The notes under the pieces are model-generated. The model did no database searches and was not told the DNA's origin. It was given only the letters and a program-made list of their open reading frames with translations. A DNA stretch of 64,000 nt from an uncultured Sphaerochaeta sp. (lineage in GTDB: Bacteria > Spirochaetota > Spirochaetia > Sphaerochaetales > Sphaerochaetaceae): positions 1,302,001 through 1,366,000 of the forward strand of contig NZ_OY781873.1 in NCBI RefSeq assembly GCF_963677075.1. Direction: 5' to 3'. Of the stretch, positions 52,775-61,619 are shown piece by piece. The position numbers and the translations under genes are program-made. How positions within the stretch are numbered: position 1 is the first letter of the stretch; every line of letters begins with the position of its first letter.

Positions 52775-53496
52775 TAGTTTGCTTTTGGTTCTGTTTTTTC
52801 TGCGAGACCGTTTAGAACTTCCATATCATAGTGATAGATATATTGGTGCGCAGCTATTGCATAGGAAACTTGTCTTTGTTCCAAGGCCGATACGATATCG
52901 AGATGGAACGGGATGGTCTTGACCCAAATATCAGAGACATTCCCCAGGACCTTTGTGTAACTGTCCAGGGAGTCCACCAAGGAGAGGACCATCTGTGTGA
53001 GTGTGGGGCTGCCTGCACATTCCAGGAGAGCGGTGTGGAACTTCTTGTCCAACGTATGAGAGAATGTCCCGGCCTTTGCCAGGTTGTTCAGTTCCTCCCC
53101 GATTTCCCTTAAGCGAGCAATTTGCTCATCTGTTGCATGCTCCACAGCCCTTTTGATTGCCAGTTCTTCGATGTTGATCTTGATTTCCAACAGGTCTTGG
53201 TAATCGACACGCATGAGTTTGAGTTCTACGGAGTCTGCAGTAACCTCTCGCTTAACAAAAGCACCCTTTCCCACCATTCTGGTGATGATGCCGTTCTCTT
53301 CAAGTTGGCAAAGTCCCTGACGTACGGAGTTCCTCCCTACCTCAAGCTCCAGGGCCAATTGACGTTCTCCTGGTAGTTTGTCACCGATCTTCAATCCATT
53401 GCGGTAGATGTAGCTGATGATAGCATCCGTAACTTTTTCGTATAACGAATCCTTTGCAATTGGTTTGAATGATTGGGTAATAGGCATCGTACTCAT
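52774..53496 (-). CDS. GntR/FadR-family transcriptional regulator of the fucoside operon
   Basis: 240 aa. Start set at 53496, where ATGA overlaps the stop of the permease gene; a longer frame to 53607 lies within the permease gene and looks unlike protein. The winged helix (LKIGDKLPGERQLALELEVG, then RNSVRQGLCQLEENGIITRM) and an FCD domain are complete. It lies inside the operon it probably controls, through the palindrome at 56852-56870. Confidence 0.9.
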   Translation of the reverse strand: MSTMPITQSFKPIAKDSLYEKVTDAIISYIYRNGLKIGDKLPGERQLALELEVGRNSVRQGLCQLEENGIITRMVGKGAFVKREVTADSVELKLMRVDYQDLLEIKINIEELAIKRAVEHATDEQIARLREIGEELNNLAKAGTFSHTLDKKFHTALLECAGSPTLTQMVLSLVDSLDSYTKVLGNVSDIWVKTIPFHLDIVSALEQRQVSYAIAAHQYIYHYDMEVLNGLAEKTEPKAN

Positions 53497-54338
53497 TCTT
53501 TTACTGCTCCTGCGGTCAACCCTTCCACTACGAATTTCTGCATGAACGCGAACATGATTGCAGTTGGAAGCAGTGCACACATGCCGCCGGCCATAAGCAC
53601 TCCCCATTTTACATCATATTTTCCGATCAAGGACTTCAATCCGACCGGGATCGTCCAGAGATTGCTCGTGTTGATGAAAATGGTGCCGGCAATCAGCTCA
53701 TTCCAGGCTCCAATGAATGCAAACACAAAGACAGCAACAATGCCAGGGAACATGACCGGAAGAATGATCCGTACCAACGTCATCATCTTGGAACATCCAT
53801 CCACATACGCTGCTTCTTCCAGTGTATAGGGGATCCGCTCAAAGAAACTCCGCATGGTGATGACACAGAAAGGGAGGTTTGCGATGAGGTAGAACAGGAA
53901 TAGGCTCAGCCTCGTATTGATAATGCCCATCTTTGCAAAGATCACATACAGTGGAATGATTACAAGGATAAGTGGAATCATCTGCGTGACGAGGAAGAAG
54001 AGCAGCATAGTTGTCTTTCCTCCGAAGGAGTATCTGGCAAGTCCGTACCCACCGAGTATGGAGAGCATGGTGATGCACAAACCTGTGGAGACTGACACGA
54101 TCAGACTATTAACCAGCATACTCTTGTAGTCGTATAACTCAAATAACTGTACATAATTGTCAGTAGTTGTTTCATGTGGATAGTAAGTGACCGTCTGTGT
54201 GTCAATAATCTCAGAATTCGTCTTGAAGGAGGTGATCGCCATCCAATAGATCGGCATCAGTACCAGAAGCAGGAAAAAAAGCAGGATGAGCGCTCTTCCA
54301 AGATTACCGATTTGTTTTGCAATTCTATAGTTCTTCAT
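53493..54338 (-). CDS. sugar ABC transporter permease, MalG type
   Basis: 281 aa, six predicted helices, with the EAA loop EEAAYVDGCSKMMTLVRIIL-P that docks the ATPase. The gene starts with TAATG coupling to the MalF-type gene and ends coupled to the regulator. The operon has no ATPase, so a shared MsmK/UgpC-type ATPase encoded elsewhere is needed, as is common for CUT1 transporters. Confidence 0.93.
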   Translation of the reverse strand: MKNYRIAKQIGNLGRALILLFFLLLVLMPIYWMAITSFKTNSEIIDTQTVTYYPHETTTDNYVQLFELYDYKSMLVNSLIVSVSTGLCITMLSILGGYGLARYSFGGKTTMLLFFLVTQMIPLILVIIPLYVIFAKMGIINTRLSLFLFYLIANLPFCVITMRSFFERIPYTLEEAAYVDGCSKMMTLVRIILPVMFPGIVAVFVFAFIGAWNELIAGTIFINTSNLWTIPVGLKSLIGKYDVKWGVLMAGGMCALLPTAIMFAFMQKFVVEGLTAGAVKE

Positions 54339-55342
54339 TAGAAATTCCCCGCTTTATTGTAATTGGTAGACTTCAAGAATATCAGTACGTACAAAGCCAG
54401 GAAGACCATGAGTACCACGCCCAAGGCTGAAGCCAATCCAAAGTCATAGCTGGAGAAGGCCTTTGTGTACATGTAGGAAGGAAGTGTCTGTGAGTAGTTT
54501 GCAGGTCCTCCGTTTGTGATGACTACGATTAAATCGAATGAGTTGAAGATCCAGATGGTTCGGAGCAGGATGGTAATGATTACCGTCGGTTTGATATAAG
54601 GAATCGTGATCATGAAGAAACGTCTCAATGGACCGCATCCATCAATATGTGATGCTTCATAAATATTGGCTGGAATAGACTGTAGGGCGGCAAGAATCAT
54701 GATGGCAAAGAACGGGATACCCATCCAGATCATTGCTATGATGACTACTGCCAACGAAAATCCAGGTGTACCTAACCAAGCGATCTTTTCGGAAATTATG
54801 TTCAACTTCAGTAAAAGATCATTCACTACGCCGTATTCACCATTAAATGACCAACGGTGCATGAGCCCAATCACAAATGCAGAGAAGGACCAGGGAAGGA
54901 AGATGATCGCTTGGTATAATCCACGGAACCTGAACTGCTTGTTCAAGGCCATAGCCAAGGTTAGTCCGAGCAAGAACTGACCTGCTACGGAAATGATTAC
55001 ATAGATGAAAGAGTTCTTGATGATCAGCCAAATATCAGTTTCTGAGAATAGTTTCTGAAAGTTTTCCAATCCATTGAAGTGAATTTTCCCTGGTGAAGAG
55101 AGCTTATAGTTCTGGAAAGCCATGATAAAGCTATTTATCAAGGGATATCCGAACATAAGGATCAACGGAATCAGCGTAGGAAGGAGAAACAGGTAGGGTT
55201 CAGTTCTTCTCTTCATGGCAAGGCTTTCCCAAGCCATTGCATGTCTTTTTGCATGTTTTCTTATCAATGCAATTCCCAATCCACACAGAACTGCAACAAC
55301 GATTAAATACAGAACAAGTATACCCATATCCATTTCCCTCAA
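54338..55342 (-). CDS. sugar ABC transporter permease, MalF type
   Basis: 334 aa. An extra N-terminal helix (MGILVLYLIVVAVLCGLGIA) precedes the usual six-helix MalF-like core (LFLLPTLIPLILMFGYPLIN onward), and EASHIDGCGPLRRFFMITIP is the EAA loop. The extra helix is unusual for CUT1 permeases. Forms the channel with the next permease. Confidence 0.92.
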   Translation of the reverse strand: MREMDMGILVLYLIVVAVLCGLGIALIRKHAKRHAMAWESLAMKRRTEPYLFLLPTLIPLILMFGYPLINSFIMAFQNYKLSSPGKIHFNGLENFQKLFSETDIWLIIKNSFIYVIISVAGQFLLGLTLAMALNKQFRFRGLYQAIIFLPWSFSAFVIGLMHRWSFNGEYGVVNDLLLKLNIISEKIAWLGTPGFSLAVVIIAMIWMGIPFFAIMILAALQSIPANIYEASHIDGCGPLRRFFMITIPYIKPTVIITILLRTIWIFNSFDLIVVITNGGPANYSQTLPSYMYTKAFSSYDFGLASALGVVLMVFLALYVLIFLKSTNYNKAGNF

Positions 55343-55351
55343 ATTATTGAA

Positions 55352-55378
55352 TGGTACTGCAGGATTCCTGCAGTACCA
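55352..55378 (-). other. intercistronic hairpin after the sugar-binding protein gene
   Basis: Perfect 12-bp stem TGGTACTGCAGG/CCTGCAGTACCA with a 3-nt loop and no T-run, in the 48-bp gap between the binding protein and permease genes. Confidence 0.75.
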
Positions 55379-55390
55379 CTATACTACGTT

Positions 55391-56734
55391 TTATTGCAAT
55401 CCCTTCGGCTGTTCCACGGAAGAACCCGGATTCTCAGCCAAGTATGCTTTCATCCTCTTTTCAAGTTCATTCACGACATTGAACAGGGAAGTCCTTGCAT
55501 CTTGCTTGCCCAACATATACTTCTGCATCTCTTCGTGCATCATGCCCTGATGCATGTCGGTATAGTTGAAGGGGCCAAATGCAACAGGGACAACCATGTC
55601 AGGGTCATTCAGCTGCTGTACAAAGGCTGCATAGGGACCATTTGGACCATAGAGAGGATCATCACCGATGGCTGTCTTGATGGGGATCAAGCCGGTAAGC
55701 TTACAATACTCAATATTGTTGTCCGGTCTGGTGAGGAACTGGATAAGCTGCCAAGCAGCATCCTTGTTCTTCGAGGATGAACTGATGGAGTATGCGTATG
55801 GTGAATTGACGGTATTGTAGATCTTTCCATCCTTATCACTCTTAGGCATGGGCATTACCATCCATTCATCATCTTCCATTCTTTCAAGACAGGTAGCGGC
55901 AACTTCACTATCGTTGATCAAGGTACCGGTAAGACCACCGCAGAAGTTGTCAACCATCTCTACAAAACCCCAGTTGATTGCATCTTTTGGAGCTGTTCCA
56001 TCAAGATAGAGATCCATCCACTTCTTGTATGCCTCAATAGCTTCTTGGTCCTTCATCAATGAAGATCCATCGGCTGCATATGCTGATCCACCATTAAGAC
56101 TTTCCAGATAGACAAACAAGGGGTCGAATGCACCGCGGGACCCACGAAATGAAGTACCGTAATGATTCTTTGAAGGGTCTGTAAGGGCATATACGGCATC
56201 GAAATATTCGCTGTACGTCCAGCCTTTCTCCATGTCCAGGTCAAGGCCGGCATCCTCTGCCCAATCCTTTCGAACAAATACACCCTTAACCATCATGCCA
56301 TCAGGAATGGTATAGATGTTGCCATACAGTTCCTGCTCTGCTTTCCAAACCAGTTCGGTTACGGTTTTAGCATATTCGTCACTCGTATCGCCGATATAGT
56401 CGGAGAGGGGCACAACCCAACCAGCCTCAGTGAACTGACCAAGCCATCCAGCCCAGGTGGTCATAACATCAGGAAGCTGATTAGACGCACCAAGTACGGT
56501 CAGCTTGTTCGCTGCATCGTCCCAGGGAACACTCTCATAGATGACGGAAATTCCCGTTTCCTCTTTGAATTTGTCGAAGGTGTTGGTGAAATACTCCTGC
56601 CGGGTAGGGCTGGGAGATACATCGATAAACCGGAGCTCTGTGGCTTGTTCCTTCTCAGCAGACCCTGCTGCGAACAGCCCACCCATGATTGCCAACATGG
56701 CAACCAGCATAGCTAACCGTACCATTTTTTTCAT
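55391..56734 (-). CDS. extracellular sugar-binding protein (family 1) of an ABC transporter
   Basis: 447 aa. Signal peptide MVRLAMLVAMLAIMGGLFAA, no lipobox Cys. The mature part is a CUT1-type SBP_bac_1 fold (ELRFIDVSPSPTRQEYFTNT, then KFKEETGISVIYESVPWDD, and VNSPYAYSISSSSKNKDAAW). First gene of the operon, with its own promoter and operator, and hence the most strongly expressed. Probable ligand: a fucose- or deoxyhexose-containing oligosaccharide, from the linked GH29 and GH106-like enzymes. Confidence 0.93.
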   Translation of the reverse strand: MKKMVRLAMLVAMLAIMGGLFAAGSAEKEQATELRFIDVSPSPTRQEYFTNTFDKFKEETGISVIYESVPWDDAANKLTVLGASNQLPDVMTTWAGWLGQFTEAGWVVPLSDYIGDTSDEYAKTVTELVWKAEQELYGNIYTIPDGMMVKGVFVRKDWAEDAGLDLDMEKGWTYSEYFDAVYALTDPSKNHYGTSFRGSRGAFDPLFVYLESLNGGSAYAADGSSLMKDQEAIEAYKKWMDLYLDGTAPKDAINWGFVEMVDNFCGGLTGTLINDSEVAATCLERMEDDEWMVMPMPKSDKDGKIYNTVNSPYAYSISSSSKNKDAAWQLIQFLTRPDNNIEYCKLTGLIPIKTAIGDDPLYGPNGPYAAFVQQLNDPDMVVPVAFGPFNYTDMHQGMMHEEMQKYMLGKQDARTSLFNVVNELEKRMKAYLAENPGSSVEQPKGLQ

Positions 56735-56788
56735 ACAGTTCTCCTTATTTTTTTTCCCATAACCATGGGAAATGCTTACTTGCTTTAA

Positions 56789-56806
56789 TGTTCAAGAAAG
56801 GAACCA
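56789..56806. promoter_or_regulatory. secondary operator-like site
   Basis: TGTTCAAGAAAGGAACCA, an imperfect copy of the main palindrome at 56852-56870, about 63 bp (six helical turns) from it and 55 bp before the start codon. Spacing would suit two dimers on the same face of the DNA. Confidence 0.4.
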
Positions 56807-56851
56807 CTTCTGCCGTTAATATTGAATAAATCTCAAATTTATCAAATATAT

Positions 56852-56870
56852 TGGTTCTTAAATAGAACCA
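56852..56870. promoter_or_regulatory. palindromic operator of the fucoside operon
   Basis: TGGTTCTTAAATAGAACCA: perfect 7-bp arms around a 5-bp centre, just downstream of the -10 box, where a repressor would block the polymerase. The GntR protein at 52774 is the natural candidate. Confidence 0.75.
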
Positions 56871-56879
56871 CTTAATGGT

Positions 56880-56907
56880 AGATTATCACAGAATGGGTAT
56901 GTGTCAA
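56880..56907 (-). promoter_or_regulatory. promoter of the fucoside operon
   Basis: Minus-strand TTGACA (56902-56907), 16-bp spacer, TAATCT (56880-56885). Leader of about 140 nt to the binding-protein gene. Confidence 0.75.
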
Positions 56908-56976
56908 GATTGAAAACTGTTGTTATTTGTTGTTTTTTTGAAGAGCGAATAGGGTATATATACTCATAGCTACAAA

Positions 56977-57003
56977 AAGCCTCCCGACTATCGGAAGGCT
57001 TTC
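56977..57003 (-). terminator. intrinsic terminator
   Basis: 12-bp stem AAAGCCTTCCGA/TCGGGAGGCTTT (one G-T) with a 3-nt loop, then TTTT on the minus strand. It closes the gene at 57025-57624. Confidence 0.9.
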
Positions 57004-57024
57004 TCTATCAAGCTTTTTTAAGTT

Positions 57025-57624
57025 TTATGCAACGCCCAGAATCTGTTTGATCTGGTCCTTCACCTGGTTCAGGATATTGGTGTACTGCTCATCCAACTGC
57101 CCAAGCTGTTTTTCCAGAAGCTTCATGAACTCAGGATCCTGCTCTGGACGGAGCGTGAAATTTGGACCGTACTGTTGTTGCAACTGAGCCTGTTTTTGCT
57201 GGAGATGGGGAGCAAACTGTTGCTTCATCCTTTCTATCAGGTCTTCCTGATTCTCCAGATATTGACTGAAGAAGCCCTCCAGCTGTCCAAGCATCTCTTT
57301 TAGTTCCTCATTTCCATCACCTAGGATTTCTCCTAGTTCCAGGACCTTGGAAAAGGATTCCTTGTAGGCAGCACTGCGTGGCAGGGAGAGGTTGGACAAG
57401 AATGTGATAACCATTCCTTCCTTGACTGAGTCTTTCTCTTCACCAGCATAGGAAGCATACTGCTTTACAGTTCCTTCCTTGGTGGCATCTATATCCATGA
57501 GGAAGGTTGCTGCAAGTTGTCTGCCCTCCTTGATGAGCTGTTCTTTCTTGATTTTCTTAGGGTCGGCCTGTAAGTTCTCTGTCTTCTCCAGGGCCAGTTC
57601 CCATGCAGATTTGATAATTGCCAT
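57025..57624 (-). CDS. uncharacterised helical protein
   Basis: 199 aa, no signal peptide or membrane segment. Lys/Glu/Gln-rich; almost wholly alpha-helical by composition, with a likely coiled coil in the C-terminal half (QQFAPHLQQKQAQLQQQYGP, then LEKQLGQLDEQYTNILNQVK). No known domain recognised. AGAGGAGAAAG gives a strong ribosome site. Single-gene unit with its own terminator, divergent from the UPF0126 gene, suggesting a well-expressed cytosolic protein. Confidence 0.8.
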   Translation of the reverse strand: MAIIKSAWELALEKTENLQADPKKIKKEQLIKEGRQLAATFLMDIDATKEGTVKQYASYAGEEKDSVKEGMVITFLSNLSLPRSAAYKESFSKVLELGEILGDGNEELKEMLGQLEGFFSQYLENQEDLIERMKQQFAPHLQQKQAQLQQQYGPNFTLRPEQDPEFMKLLEKQLGQLDEQYTNILNQVKDQIKQILGVA

Positions 57625-57704
57625 AACTTTCTCCTCTAGACCTTAGTAAAGATAGTACAGTTCTCCATCTTGGACAAGTCATGGTTTGGTGGTACCCTCA
57701 ACCC

Positions 57705-58355
57705 ATGGAACTGGAGCAAAACATCATCTATATCTTTGACCTACTGGGAACCTTTATCTTTGCCATAACCGGTGCAGTAAAAGGAGTACGGCTCAAGTTG
57801 GACATCCTGGGAGTTGTCGTATTTGCCTGTACAGTCGGTTGTGGGGGAGGCATGCTCAGGGATGCAGCAATTGGGGCAACCCCGGTGGCTGCCTTTTCCA
57901 ACAGTGCCTATATACTCATTTGTGTCGGTACTGGTCTTGCTGTATTCTTCCTTGCTCCCAAGTTTGTCGGGCGTTGGAGAGTAATCCTCTTTGCCGATTC
58001 CCTTGGCCTGGGAGTCTTCACTGCCCTTGGCGTTGCGAAAGGGGCGATGTTTGGCATTGGGCCGATAGGTCAGTTGCTTTGTGGTGTCTTTTCTGCAGTC
58101 GGAGGAGGGGTTGTTCGTGATGTCATGAGCCGCTCAATTCCAACCGTACTTACCAGTGACTTCTACGCGACAGCAAGCCTCTTGGGAGGCATCCTTTACT
58201 TGGCACTCGAGATGACGGGACTCGGACTCTTGAGCAAATTCATCATAGCGAGTAGTGTAGTCTTCCTGATTCGCATCGTTGCGATCAGGTACAACTTCCA
58301 CCTCCCCGTGGCAAATACTGCCTTGCCGGTGGAAGACGAGCAAACACTCCATTGA
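57705..58355 (+). CDS. UPF0126/TRIC-like membrane protein
   Basis: 216 aa, seven predicted helices arranged as two repeats, each with a GGGxxRD block (GCGGGMLRDAAIG and AVGGGVVRDVMSR), the signature of UPF0126. Related to TRIC cation channels; small-molecule or ion transport is likely but the substrate is unknown. Start at 57705 is favoured because the family begins close to this first helix (FDLLGTFIFAITGAVKG); an in-frame ATG at 57681 is the alternative and neither has a clear ribosome site. Confidence 0.88.
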   Translation: MELEQNIIYIFDLLGTFIFAITGAVKGVRLKLDILGVVVFACTVGCGGGMLRDAAIGATPVAAFSNSAYILICVGTGLAVFFLAPKFVGRWRVILFADSLGLGVFTALGVAKGAMFGIGPIGQLLCGVFSAVGGGVVRDVMSRSIPTVLTSDFYATASLLGGILYLALEMTGLGLLSKFIIASSVVFLIRIVAIRYNFHLPVANTALPVEDEQTLH

Positions 58356-58371
58356 AATCAAAGGACTGAAC

Positions 58372-59556
58372 ATGCATTCAAAGCCTATCTATTATGAAAA
58401 ACCCTATCAGCGGACCCTTCAGGCCGTTGTCACCTCCATCACAGAAAAGGGAGTAGTCTTGGACAAGACCATCTGCTACCCAGAGGGGGGAGGCCAGGCG
58501 GGAGACAGGGGCACTATTGCAGGAAAGCCCCTCCTTGATACCATCAAGGATGATGATCATACCATCTACCATCAGGTGGAGGATCATGATTTCACTGTCG
58601 GTGATACCGTGGATATTGTCCTTGACTGGGAACACCGTTACCACTATATGCAGATGCACACAGCCCAGCATGTGGCCAGTGGATTGCTGTTCCACCACTT
58701 CTCCATAGCGACAGTCAGTGTGCATCAGGGAGAGAGAATCCTTACCATAGAGACCGATAGGAAGGATATCCCCCTCACTGTCTGCTATGGCTTAGAGGAT
58801 CTGGTGAACCAGAGTGTACGCGAGGCGAAGCCTGTCTCCTATGAAGTACATACCCAGCAAAGCGCACAGGCCTTGGACCTGAGAAGATCGATCAAAGTAG
58901 AAGGGGACGGGGTAAGACTGGTGGTCATTGATGATATCGACACTGTTGCCTGCGGAGGGCTTCACATTGCAAACACCAAGGAGATAGATCTCTTCCATTA
59001 TGAGGGACAGGAGATGATCAGGGGACATGTCAGACTCATCTTCACTATTGGAACAATCGCCCGGGAAGAGATTCGACGGAAGGAGCGCATCGTTGAGCAG
59101 CTGGGTGCTCTCTTCTCCGCTCCGGTGGAGGATCTCTTTGAGACTGCGAGCAAGGCAGTATCCCAGGCCTCTTCTGATAAGAGTGCACTGAAGAAGTGCA
59201 ATGAACGGCTGGCTCTTCTGGAGTTGGAGAAACGCATTGCAGGAGCTCCTGAGGAAAAAGGGACGCCAGTTGTGCTTTGGGAAGTAGAGGAAGGGCTCTC
59301 TCTCAAGGACATCGGTAAGGCTGCCACAGCATTTGAAAACCTGGCTCTCTGTGCTGTACAGCAAAATGATGAGCAGGTCCTCTGGCTCATTGCCCTAGTT
59401 GGAGAAGCCTCAACCTTGTTGGATTTCACCAAGCATCGTCAGACACTGCTTTCCCCTATTGCAGGAAAGGGAGGTGGAAAGCCTCCCCTCTACCAAGGAG
59501 TGGGGACAGGAGAGGGGCTTATCCTGCTCAAGACATTCAAGGATCTATTGGTATGA
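58372..59556 (+). CDS. alanyl-tRNA editing protein, AlaX long form
   Basis: Trans-editing enzyme that deacylates mischarged Ser- or Gly-tRNA(Ala). 394 aa. Start set at 58372 (AAAGGA upstream). CYPEGGGQAGDRGTI opens the domain as in AlaRS; the zinc site is HTAQHVASG plus CGGLHIANTKEI. A long C-terminal domain with a coiled-coil stretch and GKGGGKPPLYQGVG resembles the DHHA1/C-Ala region of AlaRS. The aminoacylation domain is absent, so it is not a full AlaRS. Confidence 0.9.
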   Translation: MHSKPIYYEKPYQRTLQAVVTSITEKGVVLDKTICYPEGGGQAGDRGTIAGKPLLDTIKDDDHTIYHQVEDHDFTVGDTVDIVLDWEHRYHYMQMHTAQHVASGLLFHHFSIATVSVHQGERILTIETDRKDIPLTVCYGLEDLVNQSVREAKPVSYEVHTQQSAQALDLRRSIKVEGDGVRLVVIDDIDTVACGGLHIANTKEIDLFHYEGQEMIRGHVRLIFTIGTIAREEIRRKERIVEQLGALFSAPVEDLFETASKAVSQASSDKSALKKCNERLALLELEKRIAGAPEEKGTPVVLWEVEEGLSLKDIGKAATAFENLALCAVQQNDEQVLWLIALVGEASTLLDFTKHRQTLLSPIAGKGGGKPPLYQGVGTGEGLILLKTFKDLLV

Positions 59557-60179
59557 AGATGCCATTGTGGATGAGATCACTGTTCAAGAAAGAAACCTAT
59601 CTCAAGGAGGATGGGTCGCTGGATGTACGAAAGCTGCTCCTACGTACCTTCCTCCTGATGCTTTTCATCTTTGGGATGTATTTCATCGGCCTCAGGTACT
59701 ACAGGCTTTCAGGCTGGGACCAGAACGTGGTGGTACAGCAGTTCATTGAGAACTTCGGGGTACACGGCGTTGCAATCTACGTATTCATCGTAGACCTCTT
59801 CGTACTACCACTCTCCGTGGATTTGATGTGGCCATTTGTGATGGAGTGGCATCCAGCACTGGCTATCCTGGTAATGGGGGCGAGCTCGGTAGCAGGAGCG
59901 TTCTTCGCCTACCTCTTTGGGAGACTTGTAGGCCTTATCCCCATCTTCAGGAAGTGGGTACTTAGACAGTCAGGAACCCATACCGAGCAGATCATCACCA
60001 AGTATGGAATCTGGGCCATTGTCATCAGTGGATTGACCCCGCTTCCTTTCTCTACCATCTGTACCGTGGCAGGGATACTGGAACTGAAGGTTCATCACTT
60101 TTTGCTTGCCAGCCTTATCCGCTTCCCCCGTATGGCAATCTATTACCTGATTTTTACCGGCCTGATCGTTATCGGTTGA
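59553..60179 (+). CDS. DedA/VTT-domain membrane protein
   Basis: 208 aa. A cytosolic N-terminus of about 30 residues, a first helix (LLLRTFLLMLFIFGMYFIGL), then the VTT core with GASSVAGAFFAYLFGRLVG and the re-entrant motif GLTPLPFSTICTVAG, then R-FPRM. Members probably flip or move lipids, including undecaprenyl phosphate. Overlaps the AlaX gene by 4 bp and converges on purB, overlapping its 3' end by 11 bp. Confidence 0.88.
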   Translation: MKMPLWMRSLFKKETYLKEDGSLDVRKLLLRTFLLMLFIFGMYFIGLRYYRLSGWDQNVVVQQFIENFGVHGVAIYVFIVDLFVLPLSVDLMWPFVMEWHPALAILVMGASSVAGAFFAYLFGRLVGLIPIFRKWVLRQSGTHTEQIITKYGIWAIVISGLTPLPFSTICTVAGILELKVHHFLLASLIRFPRMAIYYLIFTGLIVIG

Positions 60180-61572
60180 TCAGGGGGGCAATCTCCTGGG
60201 CTACCAGGCGGGTACGAAGGGCACTGTCCCCGATATATTGGGTAGCATCAAGTGTCTCAAGAGCTGCTTCCTTGGATAGAAATGAGAGGACTGTCTCATC
60301 TTGGGTGAGCATATCCTTCAAGGTATTTGGCTTACCCTCTTGTACCTCTGCCCAAGCTTTCAGGCTGTACTCCCTGATAAGTTCATGCATCTCCTGACGG
60401 TTGGCACCTTTTCTTCCCAATTCCATCAAAAGGCGTTCACTTGCAGCAAAGATACCGTACGCCTCAAGATTGCGAGCGATACCACTTTGGTGGATCTGCA
60501 TTCCCCCAACCACCTTGTTGGCAGTGAGAAGCACCTCATCCAGGGCAAGGAACATATCGGGAAGCACCAGGCGACGGTTTGCACTGTCATCGAGTGTGCG
60601 CTCAAGAAGGGTGGATGCAGCGTTCTGCCAGAGCACCTCGCTCTGTGCGGATATATACCTGCAAAGGCTGTCGATCTTTTCGCTGTTTATCGGATTACGC
60701 TTGAACGGCATGGCTGAAGAGCCTACCTGCTTTGCCCCGAAGGGTTCACTCCACTCCCCAATGGGTGGGCTCTGGAGCAGACGGAAGTCAATAAAGAACT
60801 TATAGAGGGTACAGGCAAGTGAACTAAGTGCTGTCCCTACTCGATAATCCTGCTTGCGGGGATAGACCTGGGTGGCTGCGGTGAATGCTTCCAGTCCCAG
60901 ATGCTCCATCACCCGTTGCTCCAGCTCCATGGCAGACATTGCACGGTCTTTGAGCAACTCCGTATAACTTGCACTCGTACCTACGGCTCCCTTCATTCCC
61001 TTGCCACGAATCGATGCTTGTACGGCCAAGAGACCTTCAAGGTCCTCTTTGAGGTCCTGGGCAGTCTGGGCAAGGCGATAGCCTACCGTGGTGGGTTCTG
61101 CGGGTTGGATATGGGTGAAGGCCATGCAAGGTGTATCTGCATAACTCTCCATCTTCTCCACGAAGAGGGAGAGCAGGGCCTTGGTTTTTTCGATGATCAG
61201 GGTCAGGGCTTCCTTCAGGCGCATTGCATCCATGTTGTCCAGGATGTCCATGCTGGTTGCCCCAAGGTGAATGATAGAGCCAGCATTGGGGCACTGTTCT
61301 GCGAAGGTCTTGATCTCTGCCATAAGGTCATGGTGGATCTCAGCCTCAATCTCGCTGGCTCTCTCGATATCTATGTCTTCTTGGTGTGCGATCAACTCAG
61401 AGAGCTGTTCCGCTTTTACCAGACCAGCTTCTGCCTGGGCGCTTGCAAGGGCAACCCATACCTTTCTCAGGAGTTTTCTCTTATGCTCCTCACTGAATAC
61501 GGTTCGCATTTCCTCGCTTGCATAGCGCCAAGAAAAAGGTGAAATATAGGTGTCATGGGTAAAGCTTTGCAT
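60169..61572 (-). CDS. purB: adenylosuccinate lyase
   Basis: Catalyses two fumarate-releasing steps of purine synthesis (SAICAR to AICAR, adenylosuccinate to AMP). 467 aa. The superfamily signature GSSAMPFKRNPINSE is intact, with MAFTHIQPAEPTTVGYR holding the catalytic His and HLGATSMDILDNMDA near the N-terminus. GGAGG precedes the start. No other purine genes are near. Confidence 0.94.
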   Translation of the reverse strand: MQSFTHDTYISPFSWRYASEEMRTVFSEEHKRKLLRKVWVALASAQAEAGLVKAEQLSELIAHQEDIDIERASEIEAEIHHDLMAEIKTFAEQCPNAGSIIHLGATSMDILDNMDAMRLKEALTLIIEKTKALLSLFVEKMESYADTPCMAFTHIQPAEPTTVGYRLAQTAQDLKEDLEGLLAVQASIRGKGMKGAVGTSASYTELLKDRAMSAMELEQRVMEHLGLEAFTAATQVYPRKQDYRVGTALSSLACTLYKFFIDFRLLQSPPIGEWSEPFGAKQVGSSAMPFKRNPINSEKIDSLCRYISAQSEVLWQNAASTLLERTLDDSANRRLVLPDMFLALDEVLLTANKVVGGMQIHQSGIARNLEAYGIFAASERLLMELGRKGANRQEMHELIREYSLKAWAEVQEGKPNTLKDMLTQDETVLSFLSKEAALETLDATQYIGDSALRTRLVAQEIAPLINR

Positions 61573-61593
61573 AGAGACCTCCGCTTACCCATG
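61554..61593 (-). promoter_or_regulatory. hairpin presenting the purB ribosome site and start codon
   Basis: CATGGGTAA and TTACCCATG (61554-61562 and 61585-61593) are perfect 9-bp arms; the 22-nt loop between them contains GGAGG and the purB ATG. One arm lies in purB codons 4-7. The mRNA could fold so as to expose or modulate initiation. Confidence 0.45.
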
Positions 61594-61619
61594 ACTGTAC
61601 CCTCTAAGGAGAGAGTAGG

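Noticed and set aside
53497..53607. Extended N-terminus of the fucoside-operon GntR protein
   Set aside because: It lies within the permease gene, reads unlike a GntR start, and ATG 53496 gives the usual ATGA coupling.
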